Shown: positions 21,823 through 31,532, counted from the first letter of the stretch. The stretch: DNA of 64,000 nucleotides from Lachnospiraceae bacterium MC2017 (GCA_000701625.1 JNJK01000002.1:1-64000); one strand, 5' to 3'. Numbers and translations are program-made. The notes: generated from the sequence alone by a model not told the origin.

Positions 21823-22884
21823 TCAAGAAACTTTTACCTTAACAACAAACTTCTTATTTGAACCGTCGTTACATGTATAAGTTACAGAATATGTTCCGCG
21901 CTTATTTGCGATAAAGCTTGTTACATTACCCTGATGATCTGTGACAGCTGTAATATTCTTCGGCTTACTTACCTTAATATCATAGGCCCCAAGTGAAACA
22001 TAAGATCCATCCGTAAACTTATATACATAATCTGTCGCATATTCGTAATCAGATGTTACCGGCATTGACGCGATAGAATATGTAGTTCTCTTGACAAATC
22101 CAAGATCCTTTGTCGTCTTTCTATCAGAGTAGAAGATCGTATCGTTGAAATCATACTTTGTCGGTGCTGTTGTTCCAACAAGTGCCTGGATGTTATCAAC
22201 ACTTATCGTCTGTCCTACGGAATATGTCTTTGCTGCTGCAGCTTTTGTTTTTGCTTTGTTATGAACGATCTGAAGGAATGCAATTGTCTTCGGACGAACG
22301 ATCAGTGTCTCACATGATGCAACACCGTTATATGTTCCAAATACATATACTATAGAATTTGTTGATATAGAATTACCGCACTTCACTGCACCATTCTTAA
22401 CTGTGATATCTGCTGGTGACTCAGTGATAGTATCATTAGTCATATCATAAGAAAAGACATTCCACTCTACATCATTCTTTTTAAGTCCCTTGATCTTTTC
22501 TCCTGAAATGCCTGTGAGTGTAAGCTTCTGTGTAGCTCCTGTACCAAGATATGCATAACCATTATTTGAAACAGTTCCTGTCTTTGTCTTAAACGCATAC
22601 TGCTTATTTTCACGAACCAGCAGCATAAGCTTAATAAACTTCATGATCGAATCAGCTGAATTGTTGGAAAGTGTTTCTGCATCAACTGATGCTGCCTCAT
22701 CCACACTCTTTCCTGTTGCTTCCTTAAAGATCTCTTCTGCTGTCTTGATCTCCACAACCTCGTTATCAGCTGACACTGCCTCAACTTCAGCCACTTCTTC
22801 TCTCTCAGCAGCAGATACAGGCATAGCCATGCCGAGAACCATTACTGCGCTGAGGATCAGCGCCAGATTCTTCTTGAACTTCAT
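21823..22884 (-). CDS. Secreted protein sharing the subtilase C-terminal module
   Basis: 353 residues with a Sec signal peptide (cleavage likely after MAMPVSAA, near residue 26), an acidic propeptide-like stretch to about residue 60, then beta-rich Ig-like modules. The last ~55 residues (YDIKVSKPKNITAVTDHQGN...GTYSVTYT...VVKVKVS) match the end of the neighbouring subtilase almost position by position (YSIKISNKKKIT...GNYTVTYT...KVRIRVS). No catalytic domain is seen. Strong site AGGAGGAGAACA before ATG. I infer a surface or secreted partner or a paralogue that lost its protease domain. Confidence 0.7.
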   Translation of the reverse strand: MKFKKNLALILSAVMVLGMAMPVSAAEREEVAEVEAVSADNEVVEIKTAEEIFKEATGKSVDEAASVDAETLSNNSADSIMKFIKLMLLVRENKQYAFKTKTGTVSNNGYAYLGTGATQKLTLTGISGEKIKGLKKNDVEWNVFSYDMTNDTITESPADITVKNGAVKCGNSISTNSIVYVFGTYNGVASCETLIVRPKTIAFLQIVHNKAKTKAAAAKTYSVGQTISVDNIQALVGTTAPTKYDFNDTIFYSDRKTTKDLGFVKRTTYSIASMPVTSDYEYATDYVYKFTDGSYVSLGAYDIKVSKPKNITAVTDHQGNVTSFIANKRGTYSVTYTCNDGSNKKFVVKVKVS

Positions 22885-23027
22885 TGTTCTCCTCCTAAAC
22901 TCAAATTATTTTTTTGCCGTATCTGTCTCATCCCTGAAATACGGCAACTATGTATATGTAATCCGTGGAAAACGTTACTGTCTCCGTTTATACGTGAACA
23001 GTTACGAAAAGCCACAGGTATTACCTT

Positions 23028-24953
23028 TTACGACACACGGATCCTTACTTTGAATTTTCTGCCGGATCCATCAGTCAATGTATATGTCACCGTATAATTA
23101 CCGGCTTTATTTGGTATAAACGCCACGGGATTTCCTCTGTCATCACATCCTGTCACAGTAATCTTCTTTTTATTCGAAATCTTAATCGAATATCCGATCA
23201 TATCCGCGCTGACAGAGTTTTCACTTCCGCTTCCTGCGGGATCGTCAGTCCATACCCGAATATTCTGACCTGTAAGCGAACAAATATCATTTACACTCAC
23301 GGTTTCTCCGATATTCGCAGAAATCCCGGACCTTAAAGTATTCTCAACTTTTCCATTACTAAGATAACCATACTTGAAGGCAGGTTTAGTTACGATGAAA
23401 CATGCCGACACCGTAACCCCCTTATATGTGGCTATAACATTCGCCGAAGCACCTGCCTCAGCTGTTTTCAGGCACTTAAGCCTTCCATTTTTTATGGAAA
23501 ACAACGATGTATCAGAAACTTCCCATTTAACATTCTTTGCTTTCTTTGCGTCGGCCGGCACAGTTCCTGAGCCATATGCTATACGAAGCTTCATTGCTCT
23601 ACCTGCACCTATGTACTGATTCCCACTCGTAGTCAGATAACCGCTGGGTTCACGAAATTTATATCCACCGATCGCACTGTAAATATCCAATCCCCCTGTC
23701 ACAGAATGTCCACCACAGGAATAAGTCATCCCATCAGAAGAACCAAGGATACGCGCCGAAACTTCATCTGCTGCAGAGGAACTATGACTTTTTTTCAAGG
23801 AACTGTCGGCGGAATATATCAGCGCAGCCGCTGCCGCAACCATCGGACTCGCCTGACTCGTACCAATAAGTCCCTTAAAACCACCGTCAGAAATATATGT
23901 AGAGTAGATCGCATTTCCTTCCCCCGAACTTCCACCCGGAGCAGAAATATCAACCCAGCTTCCATAATTGGAATAATCCGCAAGCTTTCCATCTTTTGTA
24001 GTTGCCGCAACCGCTATTACATGATCACAAGCAGCCGGATATGTTCTATTTGAAACACCCTTATTTCCTGCAGCCGCAACAACTACAATGCCAGCCTTCC
24101 AGGCCTCATCTATATAATCCTGAAAATCGTCTTTATAATCTCCGGTTGCACCGAAGCTCATATTGATCACATCGACCTTTTTGCTTATCGCTTTACGGAT
24201 GCCTTCCACCGCATCAGAAAGTGTTATCGACCCGTCTTCTGTGATCCGAATTGAATAAATATCCGCATCAGGAGCAACTCCGCATCCATAGCTTCCATTA
24301 TTTCTCTCTGCCGCTATGATCCCCGCCACGTGTGTTCCATGGCCGTTAGTATCTGTTCCAGAGCTCATGTCCCCTGTACAGGTGATATCCGTGATGCGTT
24401 TCAGATCATCATTGGATGCCTGTGTTCCTGTGTCAAGTACAGCAACCACTGCACCTTTTCCCGTTGAGATATTCCAGGCATTCACATCATTTATTTTTTC
24501 ATGAAACCACTGAGAACCGAGCTCGGGATCGTTATAGTCCGACAAAGATGTCGTCTCAAGTGTATAATCCTCAAGGATCAGCTGGGGCTTAAGCACCGCA
24601 CTGACGCTCACGGATTTCTCAGCTTCGCTAAGAACTGTTTTTATGTCCGCCGGAAGTTTTAGAACAGCGATTCCCTCTTCATATTCCAATAATTCTGCAC
24701 CATATGTTTCCGCGATTTCTTCTGCTTCTTCAAGCGTTGATGCATCAGCAAATGCTTCATCTTCTATATAGTCTTTTCCGGCTTCCATTCCGGAAAGTCT
24801 TGATTCCAGCCGGTCATTTTCCTCTCTGATCATGAGAAGATCACGACCATCTGCCCGTTCCTCTGCAATTACGGAAACAGGAGAAAGAACCGATGTCAAA
24901 GCGAACGCAATTATAAAATTTAATATGATTTTATTTCTTTTATAAATATTCAT
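23028..24953 (-). CDS. Secreted S8 serine peptidase (subtilase) with Ig-like C-terminus
   Basis: 641 residues. Signal peptide to about residue 30, an I9-like prodomain to about 130, then a subtilase domain with D174 (AVLDTG), H205 (NGHGTHVA), oxyanion Asn (AAAGN, near 297) and S366 (GTSQASP). After about residue 430 come two beta-rich Ig/BIG2-like modules, the last shared with the next gene. It is expected to be an exported, self-processing protease; its substrate is not indicated. No Shine-Dalgarno site is evident before the ATG. It precedes the secreted module gene by 143 bases. Confidence 0.9.
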   Translation of the reverse strand: MNIYKRNKIILNFIIAFALTSVLSPVSVIAEERADGRDLLMIREENDRLESRLSGMEAGKDYIEDEAFADASTLEEAEEIAETYGAELLEYEEGIAVLKLPADIKTVLSEAEKSVSVSAVLKPQLILEDYTLETTSLSDYNDPELGSQWFHEKINDVNAWNISTGKGAVVAVLDTGTQASNDDLKRITDITCTGDMSSGTDTNGHGTHVAGIIAAERNNGSYGCGVAPDADIYSIRITEDGSITLSDAVEGIRKAISKKVDVINMSFGATGDYKDDFQDYIDEAWKAGIVVVAAAGNKGVSNRTYPAACDHVIAVAATTKDGKLADYSNYGSWVDISAPGGSSGEGNAIYSTYISDGGFKGLIGTSQASPMVAAAAALIYSADSSLKKSHSSSAADEVSARILGSSDGMTYSCGGHSVTGGLDIYSAIGGYKFREPSGYLTTSGNQYIGAGRAMKLRIAYGSGTVPADAKKAKNVKWEVSDTSLFSIKNGRLKCLKTAEAGASANVIATYKGVTVSACFIVTKPAFKYGYLSNGKVENTLRSGISANIGETVSVNDICSLTGQNIRVWTDDPAGSGSENSVSADMIGYSIKISNKKKITVTGCDDRGNPVAFIPNKAGNYTVTYTLTDGSGRKFKVRIRVS

Positions 24954-25173
24954 TATGTATTCAATTTCACCAGATCACATACAACCATCCTCAACGTTTT
25001 CAAATTATACAAAAGCGATTGTTCATTTACAAGAACATAAAGAGATTATGCTTAAAATCTTATACAATTCTTAAGAAGTTACTGTTAACTCGCTTATATC
25101 GACAATCAAAATATAATAAAAGCACAGTTTACCATTAATAGATTTAAAATATGTCCAACGAAATTGTGAATCA

Positions 25174-25182
25174 TGCTATACT
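25174..25182 (+). promoter_or_regulatory. Extended -10 promoter fused to the capA-like start
   Basis: TGCTATACT at 25174-25182 has the TGn extension. The ATG begins 6 bases later at 25189, where the transcript should start, and there is no Shine-Dalgarno site. The mRNA appears leaderless. Confidence 0.65.
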
Positions 25183-25188
25183 AAAGCC

Positions 25189-26481
25189 ATGAAAAATACA
25201 AAAATTTTAACATTACTTGCCCTTTCGGCCATCCTGTCATTCACCGGGTGTTCCGGGCATAAGAACAATTCAAACTCCGAAGCCTCAAACAGTTCAAAAA
25301 CAGAAGCTATTTCAACTACCGACAGCAACCCGATCATCATCGGCAATGACGGACATGCTGCAGCAGAAGTCACCTGGAACAAGGACGGCGCCAATACCGG
25401 AAACTCTGTGTCGTTAAATCCCTCTAATCCCATTCCTGAAACTTTCGAGGGATATCAGCTTTCTGAAACGGATATCTCCGAAAACGGCATATACAAAAAG
25501 AGTGTCAAAACCTCCGGCACCGTCGTTATCGATTTTGCCGGTGATATTGATTTTGATGACCGCTATTCAAATATGCTTGCTCTCAGAGCACGAGGAAACG
25601 GCATTTCCGGCTGCCTCGACAGCAGCCTCTTAGAGAGACTCCGTTCAGCAGACATTTTTATGCTTAATAACGAGTTTCCTTACAGCACACGCGGAGCGGC
25701 TCTCGCCGACAAAAAATTCACTTTCAGAGCAGATCCATCTACTGTTTCATTCCTGAATGATATGGGTGTCGATATCGTATCTCTGGCAAATAATCACGCA
25801 TATGATTATGGCGAAGAAGCTCTTATCGACACCTTTGAAACACTGGATAATGCCGGAATTCCGTATGTGGGAGCAGGATACAACATAGACGAAGCCATGC
25901 ATCCCGTATACTTCATTGCCGGAGGAATGAAAATTGCTTTTGTTTCTGCTACACAAATAGAGCGAAGTCTTCCACCGGATACAAAAGAAGCTACCGAAAC
26001 TTCCCCCGGTGTACTCAGAACCCTCGATCCTGAAAAATTTGTGTCCGTTATCAAAGAAGCCGAATCAAACAGCGACTTTGTTATTGCCTATGTCCATTGG
26101 GGAAGTGAAAATGTCAATGAATTTGAAGCGTCGCAAAGAGAACTCGCAACAACTTATGTTGACGCAGGCGCGGATCTCATAATCGGTGATCATCCACATG
26201 TCCTGCAGGGAATTGAATATATAAAGGACGTTCCTGTTTTCTACAGTCTGGGAAACTTCTGGTTTAACTCTAAAACACTTGATAACTGTGTTGCCGAAGT
26301 CGTACTTAGCGGAGGCACCATCCAGTCCCTGCAATTTATACCATGCAGACAGTATGACTGCAGTACACATCTCATGACTAAAGGAAACGGCGATTTCGAG
26401 CGTATTCTTTCCGACATGAGAGGTTACTCCGTAAATATCAAAATAGACGAAAACGGATATATTACCAAATCAGGAAACTGA
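25189..26481 (+). CDS. CapA-family lipoprotein (metallophosphatase fold)
   Basis: 430 residues. Lipobox SFTGC near residue 21, a Ser/Asn-rich linker, then the CapA/PgsA domain: IDFAGDIDFDDRYSN, DIFMLNNEFPYSTRG, SLANNHAYDYG, YVHWGSENVNEF, IIGDHPHVLQGIEY and VFYSLGNFWFN. The Asp/Asn/His pattern is that of calcineurin-like metal centres. CapA proteins are linked to poly-gamma-glutamate synthesis, but no capB/C genes are nearby, so the substrate is open. It stands alone with a leaderless-type promoter and ends at a bidirectional terminator. Confidence 0.85.
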   Translation: MKNTKILTLLALSAILSFTGCSGHKNNSNSEASNSSKTEAISTTDSNPIIIGNDGHAAAEVTWNKDGANTGNSVSLNPSNPIPETFEGYQLSETDISENGIYKKSVKTSGTVVIDFAGDIDFDDRYSNMLALRARGNGISGCLDSSLLERLRSADIFMLNNEFPYSTRGAALADKKFTFRADPSTVSFLNDMGVDIVSLANNHAYDYGEEALIDTFETLDNAGIPYVGAGYNIDEAMHPVYFIAGGMKIAFVSATQIERSLPPDTKEATETSPGVLRTLDPEKFVSVIKEAESNSDFVIAYVHWGSENVNEFEASQRELATTYVDAGADLIIGDHPHVLQGIEYIKDVPVFYSLGNFWFNSKTLDNCVAEVVLSGGTIQSLQFIPCRQYDCSTHLMTKGNGDFERILSDMRGYSVNIKIDENGYITKSGN

Positions 26482-26540
26482 CAAAACCTTTTGAATTTTC
26501 TGACTTATAGGAATTACAACGGGATTTCCTATAAGTCACG

Positions 26541-26571
26541 AAAGCCCCCGCAGCTAACCTGCGGGGGCTTT
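26541..26571. terminator. Bidirectional terminator
   Basis: A 13-base perfect stem, AAAGCCCCCGCAG (26541-26553) with CTGCGGGGGCTTT (26559-26571), between the convergent CapA-like and pyrophosphatase genes. A second inverted pair, TGACTTATAGGAA (26501-26513) with TTCCTATAAGTCA (26526-26538), lies beside it. Confidence 0.88.
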
Positions 26572-26592
26572 CTTAATATCTTTTAATTATCA

Positions 26593-28245
26593 TCACTGCT
26601 GAAGCGCACTTACTACTGCCGGAAGGAACTGTTTCTTTCTGGAAACCACTCCGGGGAGAAGTGCCGAATTCTCTCCGGTTTTTTTACCATTAAAGGCATT
26701 TTCGATAGTAATATCCGCATCTTTACCATTAAAGAATACCTCAGAAGACTCTGAAAGGATATCCGTAAAGAGGATGAATATCATATCAAGCTTGTTATCA
26801 ACTCTCTGATTTTCAAGCTCTTCAGCTACTCTCTTCTCGATCTCTTTAAGCTCTTCAGCATCCATGGAACTGATCTGACCAATACCGATAGTCATATCAT
26901 TTACAGAGAAACGCTTGAAATCCTGATGGATGATCTCATCTGCAGTCTTGCTTCCAAGGTTGCTTCCTGCTCTGAACATCTCCATAGCAAATTTCTCAGG
27001 ATCAATACCCGAAATCTCTGCAAGAGCAGCTCCAGCCTTACGATCAACCTCAGTACATGTAGGTGAACGGTAAAGCAGGGTATCGGAAACGATCGCTGCA
27101 AGGAGAAGACCTGCAGTATTCTTATCAATCTCAACATTATATTCCTGATACATCAGATAAACGATCGTGGAAGTACTTCCAAGTGGCTGATTTCTGAAAA
27201 ATACAGGTCCCATGGTTTCGATCGTACCAAGTCTGTGATGATCGATGATCTCCATGATCTCAGCATTCTCGATACCGTTAACCGCCTGACTCTTTTCATT
27301 ATGATCCACAAGGATCACGCGCTTCTTTCTGGCTCCCAGGAAGTTACGGCGTGAGATCATTCCTACATAGCGGTCATTGTCATCAAGGACAGGGAAATAA
27401 CGATGATGCTCTTTTGCCATTACCGCCTGAATATCCTCAATATAATCATTCATACGGAATGTCACGAGATTCTTTTCCTTCATGAAATAACTGATAGGAA
27501 GACTCTGGTTTATAAGACGGGCTGCTGTAAATGTATCATGCGGAGTGCTTATGATCTTACAGCCGTGCTCATCCGCCTGCTTCTTAATGGTTGATGCAAT
27601 GCTGGATCCTTCACACACGATAAGGCATCCTGCATTCATTTCTATAGCGCAGAGCTGGGACTCATATCGGTTTCCAAGGATGACAACATCTCCAGGCTCT
27701 ACATATTTCTCAATCTCCTCCGGATTTCCGGCTGCGATAAGAACTTTACCTTTTTCGATGCGATCATCAATTTCTCCAACGATCATTGTGCCTGCAAGAC
27801 TATCTACCACATTCTGATAGCTGGTCTTTGCCATTGAAAGCATCTTTGAATCATAGAGGTCCATGTATGACTCTACGATATCACCCATTGTAATGACACC
27901 TTCAAGTGCTTTTTCCTCTGTGACTGCCAGAGTAACAACATCCTCATCTCTCATGATCTTCCATGCTGCCTTCATGGAAATATCACGGGATACACCTGCT
28001 ACCATCTTGATCTCCATATCACGTACCTGAGTACGAACATCCTTGATGTAAGCAGGTTCTTCTACTCCGAGTTTATCAAGCACATACTGAGTCTCTTCAT
28101 TCAAATGACCCGCTCTGCAGTCAAGATAAATATCTCCAGTTACTTTGCTCTTCAGCCTTGAATATGCTATAGCGGCACAGATAGAATCCGTATCAGGATT
28201 CTTATGTCCGATCACAAGCACAGGCTGATGACTCCTTTTTTCCAT
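26593..28245 (-). CDS. Family II Mn-dependent inorganic pyrophosphatase with CBS and DRTGG domains
   Basis: 550 residues from ATG 28245; an in-frame GTG upstream is rejected because AGGA sits just before the ATG. The N-terminal DHH part has GHKNPDTDS, then two CBS repeats with a DRTGG-type insert (about residues 70-305), then the second DHH part (MEIIDHHRLG) and the DHHA2 domain ending SRKKQFLPAV. It hydrolyses PPi to phosphate in the cytoplasm; CBS pairs in this class bind adenine nucleotides and control activity. Full length for the CBS-containing class. Confidence 0.92.
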   Translation of the reverse strand: MEKRSHQPVLVIGHKNPDTDSICAAIAYSRLKSKVTGDIYLDCRAGHLNEETQYVLDKLGVEEPAYIKDVRTQVRDMEIKMVAGVSRDISMKAAWKIMRDEDVVTLAVTEEKALEGVITMGDIVESYMDLYDSKMLSMAKTSYQNVVDSLAGTMIVGEIDDRIEKGKVLIAAGNPEEIEKYVEPGDVVILGNRYESQLCAIEMNAGCLIVCEGSSIASTIKKQADEHGCKIISTPHDTFTAARLINQSLPISYFMKEKNLVTFRMNDYIEDIQAVMAKEHHRYFPVLDDNDRYVGMISRRNFLGARKKRVILVDHNEKSQAVNGIENAEIMEIIDHHRLGTIETMGPVFFRNQPLGSTSTIVYLMYQEYNVEIDKNTAGLLLAAIVSDTLLYRSPTCTEVDRKAGAALAEISGIDPEKFAMEMFRAGSNLGSKTADEIIHQDFKRFSVNDMTIGIGQISSMDAEELKEIEKRVAEELENQRVDNKLDMIFILFTDILSESSEVFFNGKDADITIENAFNGKKTGENSALLPGVVSRKKQFLPAVVSALQQ

Positions 28246-28437
28246 CCAAATCCTCACTTACTACCCCCGGACCGAAAGCACGCTTCGATCCGTCGATCGT
28301 GCAAAAGTCCACACGACCGTGACTTTTTCATAATCCTCAAGTTAATCGCAGCTAACTCATTGCCCATAAGGACAAAAAGTTTTTTGTTGATAGTTTTACA
28401 GTATAACAGCTGAACAATTACGGGGCAAGTATCGTTA

Positions 28438-28472
28438 TTATAGTAACCACGATAAAATTGTTGTTACTATAA
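28438..28472. repeat. 10-base inverted repeat, operator-like
   Basis: TTATAGTAAC (28438-28447) and GTTACTATAA (28463-28472) are perfect inverted copies separated by 15 bases. They lie in the 315-base gap between the GNAT gene and the pyrophosphatase gene, where the latter's promoter should be. No gene is seen in this gap. Confidence 0.6.
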
Positions 28473-28560
28473 TTGTATATACGATAGAATGCGCAAGAAA
28501 AGCCACTTTGCGGCATTGCATCCTGTACGAAAGTAAACAAATAAATTTCATTCACTCTAT

Positions 28561-29118
28561 TTACTCGATACCTACCCAGTATCTTTCCGTTATCTGCCCG
28601 TCATCCGGTCCTTCGACTTCATTTTCAAAGACGCCACCGCATTTTAATATGACACCTCTGGACGCGGTATTATCCTTATCACAGGTGATAAGTACTCTGT
28701 CAAGACCGATCCTTGATGACTCTATAAGCACGAGGTTCAGCATTTCTGCCGCATACCCTTTTCGCCTCTCAGAAGGTCTTACACTGTAGCCGATATTTCC
28801 ACCATATAGCAGAAGCCACTTATTAAGCTTGTGCCGAAGATCTATCATTCCTACAAGCCTTTCGTTTTTGTCAAATGCCAAAAAAGTACTTGCCGGCACA
28901 AAGCCCTCACTTACTGTTTCTTCCTTCCGGTTTCTCCTATTTGCAGAGAGCCACTCATCATAGGTTTCATATCCTTCCAATCCTGCGCCGCCGTTTACTG
29001 TCTCTTCTCCGGCATCCCATGTTTCATGAAGATAGTCGATCACCTGCTCCCTGTCACATTCCTCTGCAAAACGTAAGTATATCCTGTTCTCTTCTGATCT
29101 ATTATGTTTTTTTCGCAT
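28561..29118 (-). CDS. GNAT-family N-acetyltransferase
   Basis: 185 residues with the GNAT fold: a beta strand with FLAFDKNERLVGMIDLRH, the acetyl-CoA loop region YSVRPSERRKGYAAEML, and the late motif TCDKDNTASRGVILKCGG. This pattern is common in RimJ/RimL-like and general acetyltransferases; the substrate cannot be told. No ribosome site precedes the ATG; a hairpin terminator lies between it and the putP stop. Confidence 0.85.
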   Translation of the reverse strand: MRKKHNRSEENRIYLRFAEECDREQVIDYLHETWDAGEETVNGGAGLEGYETYDEWLSANRRNRKEETVSEGFVPASTFLAFDKNERLVGMIDLRHKLNKWLLLYGGNIGYSVRPSERRKGYAAEMLNLVLIESSRIGLDRVLITCDKDNTASRGVILKCGGVFENEVEGPDDGQITERYWVGIE

Positions 29119-29137
29119 ATGTTTGTGAAATGAAAAT

Positions 29138-29161
29138 GCCCCTCCTTTTTATGGGAGGGGC
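29138..29161. terminator. putP terminator
   Basis: GCCCCTCC (29138-29145) and GGAGGGGC (29154-29161) form an 8-base GC stem; on the minus strand ATTTTCATTT follows. Confidence 0.7.
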
Positions 29162-29168
29162 GCATCTT

Positions 29169-30746
29169 TTATATTGTTACGGTTCCCTTTGGAGCATCCG
29201 CACCAACGTTTCCACCCTTAACCTGTTCAAAGGTTCTCTGGATGGACTCAGAAGGCTCGGGAGTACAAAGCGAAACAACAACATTTACGACCAGCGCCAC
29301 TACAAACGCAGGAAGCAGTTCATATATGCCAAAGATTCCGCCATGCGGTGCTACAAGATACTTCCATACAAATACCATTACACCGCCGGCAGCCATAGAA
29401 GCCGTTGCTCCCTCACGAGTGCTTCTCTTCCAGAAAAGAGCCAGAAGAACAACCGGTCCAAATGCAGCGCCAAAACCTGCCCATGCAAATGATACCACGC
29501 GGAACACACTGCTGCTCGGATTCCATGCAAGAATTACTCCGATGATCGCTATTACTACAACTGTCAGACGTGCAACAAGCATGGATGTCTTCTTACTGAG
29601 TTTGATCCCAAGGAAGTCATGAAGCAGATCCTCTGACATACTGCTGGCTGCAGCAAGGAGCTGGGAATCCGCCGTAGACATAGTTGCCGCAAGTATTCCT
29701 GCCATTATAACACCGGCAACGATAGAAAACAGAATACCGTTACTGCTCATGAGATCTGCAATACGAATGATGATAGTCTCAGACTCAGCGCTTGTTGTAA
29801 GAAAATCAAACTTACCGGCTGCCGATACACTGTAACCTATGATACCGATAAATACTGCGATCGCCATGGAAAGAACCACCCATACAGCAGCAATACGTCT
29901 TGAAAGCTTTATTTCCTCCGGATTACGTATAGCCATAAAGCGAAGAAGGATATGAGGCATACCAAAATAACCAAGTCCCCATGCGAGAGTTGAGATCACT
30001 GAAAGGAAACCAAAGGTTCCTGCGCTTCCGCTTGCTGCATCGTACCCCTGAGTCAGGTTGAGATAACCCGGAAGTGATTTAGCATTTTCTACTACCGTTC
30101 CAAGACCGCCCGCCTGAGTGATACCAAATACGATAACGATCAGGAGCGCTACAGACATTACAACCGACTGGATAAGATCAGTTGTAGAAACTGCAAGAAA
30201 TCCTCCGAGAACAGTATAGCCTATGATAACTGCTGCACCGATCAGCATTGCTACGTGATAATCCCAGCCAAAAAGACTGTTAAAGAGAGTTCCTACTGCC
30301 TTAAATCCAGATGCTGTGTAAGGAACAAAGAATATCAGTATTACAAGCGCTGCAATACAGGAAAGGATATGCTTCTTATCCTCATATCTTCTGGAGAAGA
30401 AATCCGGAACAGTATTTGCACCTATAGTTGCGGAATATATACGAATTCTTTTCGCAACCAGTAGAAAGTTCAGATATGTTCCAACAGCAAGACCTATAAC
30501 AGTCCATCCTACCTCTGCAACTCCACAGAGATAAGCAAGTCCCGGAAGCCCCATCAGAAGATATGAACTCATATCCGATGCCTCTGCACTCATGGCTGTA
30601 ACTACCGGATGAAGACCTCTCCCTCCAAGATAGAAATTAGCTGTGTCATCCGCACTGCCCTTACGGCTGTAATAAACACCGATAAGAACTGTGACCGCAA
30701 GGTATGCGATGATCGCGATCAAAACGCAAATACTTGTGCTTGTCAT
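29169..30746 (-). CDS. putP: Sodium/proline symporter
   Basis: 525 residues from ATG 30746 (MTSTSICVL), chosen for GGAGGAGAG just upstream. It has about 13 membrane segments of the sodium:solute symporter family. PutP hallmarks are visible: FYLGGRGLHPVVTAMSAEAS, DMSSYLLMGLPG and AWGLGYFGMPHILLRFMAI. It imports proline with Na+. A TetR regulator lies upstream and a long palindrome sits between them, so local control is likely. Confidence 0.93.
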   Translation of the reverse strand: MTSTSICVLIAIIAYLAVTVLIGVYYSRKGSADDTANFYLGGRGLHPVVTAMSAEASDMSSYLLMGLPGLAYLCGVAEVGWTVIGLAVGTYLNFLLVAKRIRIYSATIGANTVPDFFSRRYEDKKHILSCIAALVILIFFVPYTASGFKAVGTLFNSLFGWDYHVAMLIGAAVIIGYTVLGGFLAVSTTDLIQSVVMSVALLIVIVFGITQAGGLGTVVENAKSLPGYLNLTQGYDAASGSAGTFGFLSVISTLAWGLGYFGMPHILLRFMAIRNPEEIKLSRRIAAVWVVLSMAIAVFIGIIGYSVSAAGKFDFLTTSAESETIIIRIADLMSSNGILFSIVAGVIMAGILAATMSTADSQLLAAASSMSEDLLHDFLGIKLSKKTSMLVARLTVVVIAIIGVILAWNPSSSVFRVVSFAWAGFGAAFGPVVLLALFWKRSTREGATASMAAGGVMVFVWKYLVAPHGGIFGIYELLPAFVVALVVNVVVSLCTPEPSESIQRTFEQVKGGNVGADAPKGTVTI

Positions 30747-30823
30747 AATCTCTCCTCCATATTTCAACATTCATAGATTTTCAATGACAAGTACTATAGC
30801 ACAACTAATAATAGACCAAAATG

Positions 30824-30861
30824 CAGAATGTGGTATAGAACTAATTCTATACCACATTCTG
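30824..30861. promoter_or_regulatory. 17-base perfect palindrome between tetR and putP
   Basis: Perfect 17-base arms at 30824-30840 and 30845-30861 with a CTAA loop, 78 bases upstream of putP. It could be the operator of the adjacent TetR protein, the terminator of its gene (TTTTGG follows on the minus strand), or both. Confidence 0.6.
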
Positions 30862-30947
30862 TATTTTGCGATTCAACCCGCGTATTTAATGCATTTTTTA
30901 ATAGACTAAACACTGTTCTGATCACCGTATTTTTATAAAAAATATTT

Positions 30948-31532
30948 TTAAAATTGGTAGCCCTTCAGGAACATCGGCATCATCCTGTCTGCGTTTTGCA
31001 CCAAAGAATACTCTCCATCTTCAAGACACCAATCATACAAAAGCGCTCTCTCAAACATCGCATAATCATTTACTATCTGATTTGCTGTCATGTCCGTCCG
31101 GAGCTCATTTCGTTCCTGCCCCTTTCGTATAGTCTGGCTGAGCATCTTAAAATAGATACGCTTTCGATCCAGAAGATGCTTCTCTCCGTGGGTTATAAGC
31201 TGTGATGAAAACAGACGCGCCAACAATTCGATCGAAACCGAAGAATCAATCATTTCAAATAATTCATGATTCATATGAACCAGCTTATCTATGGCATTCA
31301 TATCCGGATCCATGCTTTTCTGCAGTTCTTCATATTTCTCATCAAAAAGGATGTTCAAAGACCCAAGCAGCGCATCTTTTCCCTCAAAATAATGATAGAA
31401 AGAACCCTTGGAAGTTCCTGATTCAAAGACAATATCATCTATCGTTGTATCATCATAGCCCTGTTCATAGAACAACTTCCACGCAGCAGATACAATTTTT
31501 TGTTTTGTATTTCTTCCGTTCTTTTTCGCCAT
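30948..31532 (-). CDS. TetR-family transcriptional regulator
   Basis: 194 residues from ATG 31532 (MAKKNGRNTKQKIV), with TTGGAG 6-10 bases upstream; an ATG four codons earlier overlaps that site. The N-terminal TetR helix-turn-helix is clear: AAWKLFYEQGYDDTTIDDIV, then SGTSKGSFYHYFEGKDALL. The C-terminal ligand domain is unassigned. It lies 45 bases after the rlmI-like gene and 200 bases before putP, its most likely target. Confidence 0.9.
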   Translation of the reverse strand: MAKKNGRNTKQKIVSAAWKLFYEQGYDDTTIDDIVFESGTSKGSFYHYFEGKDALLGSLNILFDEKYEELQKSMDPDMNAIDKLVHMNHELFEMIDSSVSIELLARLFSSQLITHGEKHLLDRKRIYFKMLSQTIRKGQERNELRTDMTANQIVNDYAMFERALLYDWCLEDGEYSLVQNADRMMPMFLKGYQF

